The translations under genes and the position numbers were made by a program. The notes below the pieces were generated by a model. It searched no databases. It was not told the origin of the DNA and saw only the letters and a list, made by a program, of their open reading frames with translations. Source: G942493275 sp942493275 (GTDB lineage: Bacteria > Actinomycetota > Coriobacteriia > Anaerosomatales > PHET01). From it: a stretch of DNA of 64,000 bases. Position 1 is the stretch's first letter, and the number at the start of each line of letters is the position of its first letter. The stretch lies in contig OW818687.1 in assembly GCA_942493275.1 (NCBI GenBank), positions 1,488,001 through 1,552,000 on the forward strand, written 5' to 3'. Below, in pieces: positions 61,779-64,000 of this stretch.

Positions 61779-62164
61779 AACCTGACCGCCGGATCTCCAA
61801 ACATCCGCTCGACGACCGCATGCAGTTTCTGCGGCTGGAACGGCTTGACGAGATACTCGGTCGCACCCGCCTGGATGCCTCGACGGATGTCGTCGTCGCT
61901 ACCCTCGGTGGTGATGACCACGATGGGCAGTTCGCGGTGCCGCTCATCAGCGCGTATGTTCCGGATGAGTTCGAGCCCGTTCATCTCCGGCATGTTGATG
62001 TCGACCACCACCAGGTCGAAGGCGCCGGTTCCAAGCGCCTCCAGTGCCTCGACTCCGTTGCCGGCCTGGCCGATGGAGCAGCCCCAGTACTTGCCCAGCG
62101 CGAATGCGATCAGCATCCGCATGGTCGGGGAGTCGTCGACGACGAGCACATCGTTGAGGGTCAT
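61775..62164 (-). CDS. cheY: CheY-type response regulator
   Basis: This 129-residue single receiver domain has DVLVVDDSPTMRMLI (acidic pair), LVVVDINMPEMNG with the phospho-Asp, IVVITTEGSDD (Thr) and YLVKPFQP (Lys). As no DNA-binding or output domain is attached, it should act by binding a partner. No flagellar switch gene is visible, so its target may be a non-flagellar output. Start and stop overlap the STAS and cheA genes by 4 bp each. Confidence 0.93.
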   Translation of the reverse strand: MTLNDVLVVDDSPTMRMLIAFALGKYWGCSIGQAGNGVEALEALGTGAFDLVVVDINMPEMNGLELIRNIRADERHRELPIVVITTEGSDDDIRRGIQAGATEYLVKPFQPQKLHAVVERMFGDPAVRL

Positions 62165-62517
62165 CGGAGCCCTCCGGAGTCGAGATGGTGACGCGCTTCG
62201 TCAGCGCTGGCAAACGTCGACCAACCGGTGTCGATGCGCCAGGCGTCGAGAGAGGACTGAATGGGGGGTGGCACGACGAGCGCGTGATCTGAAGGGTCGA
62301 AAGCCTGGTGCTCGCTTGCGACCATCAGGACCGCCACGATGGCGCTGCCCATCGCGCTGAGTTCGGAGCAGTCGGCGATCATCTGCGCTCCGGGCGCCCT
62401 CAGCGACTCGCGCACATACTCGCGAAGAACCTGTGCTTGTTCCGTTGCCGAGGAGGCAGCGTCCAGCACTGCCTCAATGCGCCCGCCTTGTGGCGGCGCA
62501 TAACTGTGTCGTGCCAT
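62161..62517 (-). CDS. STAS-like domain protein, first gene of the chemosensory operon
   Basis: This 118-residue protein resembles an anti-sigma-factor antagonist STAS domain: QMIADCSELSAMGSAIVAVL replaces the usual DxSxxxxxDSSGL segment. The phosphorylatable Ser is thus at a shifted or changed place (MGSA), and VVPPPIQSSLDAWRIDTGW follows as the last strand-helix. It may be a non-phosphorylated linker rather than a classical antagonist. It begins the operon, with AGGGGTGG before its ATG, and overlaps cheY by 4 bp. Confidence 0.65.
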   Translation of the reverse strand: MARHSYAPPQGGRIEAVLDAASSATEQAQVLREYVRESLRAPGAQMIADCSELSAMGSAIVAVLMVASEHQAFDPSDHALVVPPPIQSSLDAWRIDTGWSTFASADEARHHLDSGGLR

Positions 62518-62679
62518 TGGTTATCCACCCCTGCTGTGTGACCCCTCACGGATTACCCCACCCATATTCATTAACGGCTGAATGCGGTTAGAGGTGATTA
62601 GGAAACCGAGGTTCCCGAAAGTACCAATCCGGAATGTAGGGTGAAGAACCGGCGCGGCACCGGGCGCCCGGACGCTTCG
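62518..62679. promoter_or_regulatory. Promoter region of the chemosensory operon
   Basis: This 162-bp gap lies between the operon and the GGDEF-EAL gene end. On the minus strand GCCGTTAA (near 62572) resembles a FliA (sigma28) -10 box, GCCGATAA, in seven of eight bases. No matching TAAAGTTT-like -35 element is visible 11 bp upstream, so the sigma-28 reading is weak. Confidence 0.3.
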
Positions 62680-64000
62680 CTAGGCCGAGAGGACTCGACC
62701 GGCGCCGACCAGGTTTCCCTGGACGCAGTCGAAGCCAAGCTCCCCGGCCAACTCGAGTTCGCGCTGCGTTTCCACAAAGCAGGCGGTCGCCAGCGCGCCG
62801 CTCTCGTGTGCGGCAGACACGATCGAGGCCAGCGTCGTACGTGCGTGGGATTGGGATGCCGCATCTTTGAGCATGAGACCGTCGGCCTTGAGCTCGCCAA
62901 AGCCCAACTTCGCCAAGAGCGACGCCTGTGGCTCGGATGCGGTGCGGTGGAGCACCAGAGGGCACCCGAAGGAGCGCAGCTCGCTGAGCCACTGTGAGAC
63001 GCCGTCGATTCCGAGGTGCCTCGCGCCACCCACTTCGAAACGCAGGCGCGCGGGGTCCACGCCGTGTTCCAGCAAGGAGTGCTCGATCATGAGCAGCAGC
63101 CCCTCGTCCAGAAGGTCCTCCGCGCCGAGGTGAACCGAACAGGAGGCGAGCTCATCATCGGCGAGGGCCCTGATGGCCCTGCTCACCACGATACGGGTCA
63201 CCCCCGGCATGAGCCCAACCCCTCGTGCGGCGGGAAGGAACGCTGAGGGTCGCAGGATACGGTCGCCGTGGCTCAGACGCACAAAGCACTCGTGGTACTC
63301 GGTCACGCCGGACGCCAGGCGCATGACCTGCTGCGCCTCGAGTCGCAATGTGCCGTGGGCGACCGCATCCCTTACCGACGCCAGAAGCTGTTCGCGGGTC
63401 AGCTCGGCGGAGCCCTCGGCTGTGACGGCGCAGCCGCCGCCTCGGCCCTTTGCGACATACATCGCGCGATCAGCCGAGTGCAGCGCCTCGTCGACGTTCT
63501 GACCGAGCAGGGGAGTCACCCCGGTGCTGAGGCTCACGGACACCGGCGGCGAGGCGACTGGAATTCGGAGGTTCTTCATGCGACTGCACAGCTCCTCGGC
63601 GAGGGCCAGCGCTTCACCCAGGTCGTGCTCTGGCAGCAGCATCGCGAACTCATCACCGCACACACGGAAGACGCGAGCACTGCCCGGAGCTGCCGAGGAG
63701 AGGCATATGGCGACCGAGACCAGCACCTCGTCGCCCGCCTGGTGTCCGTGGGTGTCGTTCACGCGCTTGAAGTCGTCGATGTCGATGAACAGCAGATTGC
63801 CCCGACCGCACAGGTCCGCGCCCTGCAGCAGTTCGACCACCGCTGACTCCAGGCTGCGGCGATTGGGCAGTCCCGTGAGCGGGTCGTGCGACGCCAGGTG
63901 TGCCAGCCGGTCGTTGATCTCCCGAGTGTCCGTGATATCGATCGCGCCTCCGATGAAGCCGGCGAAGACCCCGTCGGTGGTCTCTACAGGACGGCCGCTG
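62680..64000 (-). CDS. PAS-GGDEF-EAL protein, cut by the window edge, degenerate active sites
   Basis: The reading frame is open to the right end of the window; the N-terminus is missing. Seen parts are the end of a PAS/PAC domain (GFIGGAIDITDTREI), a GGDEF domain (ASHDPLTGLPNRRSLE; FIDIDDFKRVND) and an EAL domain to the stop. The GGDEF signature reads VCGDEF, with Cys for the first Gly. The EAL motif reads ECFVR, and the usual SVNLS strand reads SVHLG, so c-di-GMP hydrolysis is unlikely. It probably modulates or binds c-di-GMP beside the chemosensory operon. Internal GTG at 63838-63840 is not the start. Confidence 0.85.
   Translation of the reverse strand, partial: SGRPVETTDGVFAGFIGGAIDITDTREINDRLAHLASHDPLTGLPNRRSLESAVVELLQGADLCGRGNLLFIDIDDFKRVNDTHGHQAGDEVLVSVAICLSSAAPGSARVFRVCGDEFAMLLPEHDLGEALALAEELCSRMKNLRIPVASPPVSVSLSTGVTPLLGQNVDEALHSADRAMYVAKGRGGGCAVTAEGSAELTREQLLASVRDAVAHGTLRLEAQQVMRLASGVTEYHECFVRLSHGDRILRPSAFLPAARGVGLMPGVTRIVVSRAIRALADDELASCSVHLGAEDLLDEGLLLMIEHSLLEHGVDPARLRFEVGGARHLGIDGVSQWLSELRSFGCPLVLHRTASEPQASLLAKLGFGELKADGLMLKDAASQSHARTTLASIVSAAHESGALATACFVETQRELELAGELGFDCVQGNLVGAGRVLSA

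Noticed and set aside
62530..62600. FliA (sigma28) promoter for the chemosensory operon
   Set aside because: A -10-like GCCGTTAA exists but no -35 match; listed only as a weak possibility.

Overview
The window is 64 kb of high-GC bacterial DNA. Signs of lineage: cell-wall-binding repeat 2 (CWB2) surface proteins, an aldehyde:ferredoxin oxidoreductase operon, many GTG/TTG starts, and no capsule or flagellar genes. An anaerobic actinobacterium close to Coriobacteriia (Anaerosomatales-like) fits best. This is inference from gene content, not a phylogeny.

Layout: (1) 0.1-5.6 kb is a copper/metal-handling cluster: small secreted Met/His-rich proteins, two SHOCT membrane proteins, a TMEM175-like channel, a free HMA chaperone, a DUF305 protein and a CopB-type Cu ATPase. 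(2) 5.9-11.9 kb lies between two about 80-bp direct repeats. Each repeat is a 3' tRNA-Met fragment plus its terminator hairpin, so the segment looks like an integrated island. It holds a TetR-antiporter-HAD operon and, divergently, a three-gene operon: a DszB-like sulfinate desulfinase, a rhodanese and a BASS-family transporter. A second DUF305 gene follows. (3) 12.7-24 kb is an accessory, defence-like region: NUDIX, HNH nuclease, two NERD membrane proteins (one without nuclease residues), a zinc-ribbon/TPR/coiled-coil protein, HipBA, a leaderless Phd/RelE pair, two lipoproteins and a Fic-like protein with a broken active site. (4) 24.2-28.5 kb is a tungsten AOR operon with a membrane cytochrome b and a Tat-exported four-cluster ferredoxin, followed by a B12-binding radical SAM gene. 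(5) 30-37.7 kb is a compact bidirectional four-gene module: TrkA-N/RyR membrane protein and TIR-IF2_N protein on one side, RyR protein and DUF4062-STAND-TPR protein on the other. It looks like an immune or conflict system. (6) 37.9-45.2 kb encodes two very large secreted CWB2 proteins, one with 21 RCC1 repeats and one with a beta-helix. (7) 45.4-46.1 kb is an AbrB/PIN toxin-antitoxin pair. (8) 46.1-51.5 kb is a histidine-utilisation cluster, hutG divergent from hutHUI. (9) 51.6-62.5 kb is a nine-gene chemosensory operon (STAS, CheY, CheA, CheW, MCP, CheR, HEAT-repeat, CheR, CheB). A PAS-GGDEF-EAL gene runs off the right edge.

The two strongest candidates for undescribed biology are the desulfinase/rhodanese/transporter island and the RyR/TIR/STAND module. 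Both assignments rest on motifs read by eye. No database search was run.
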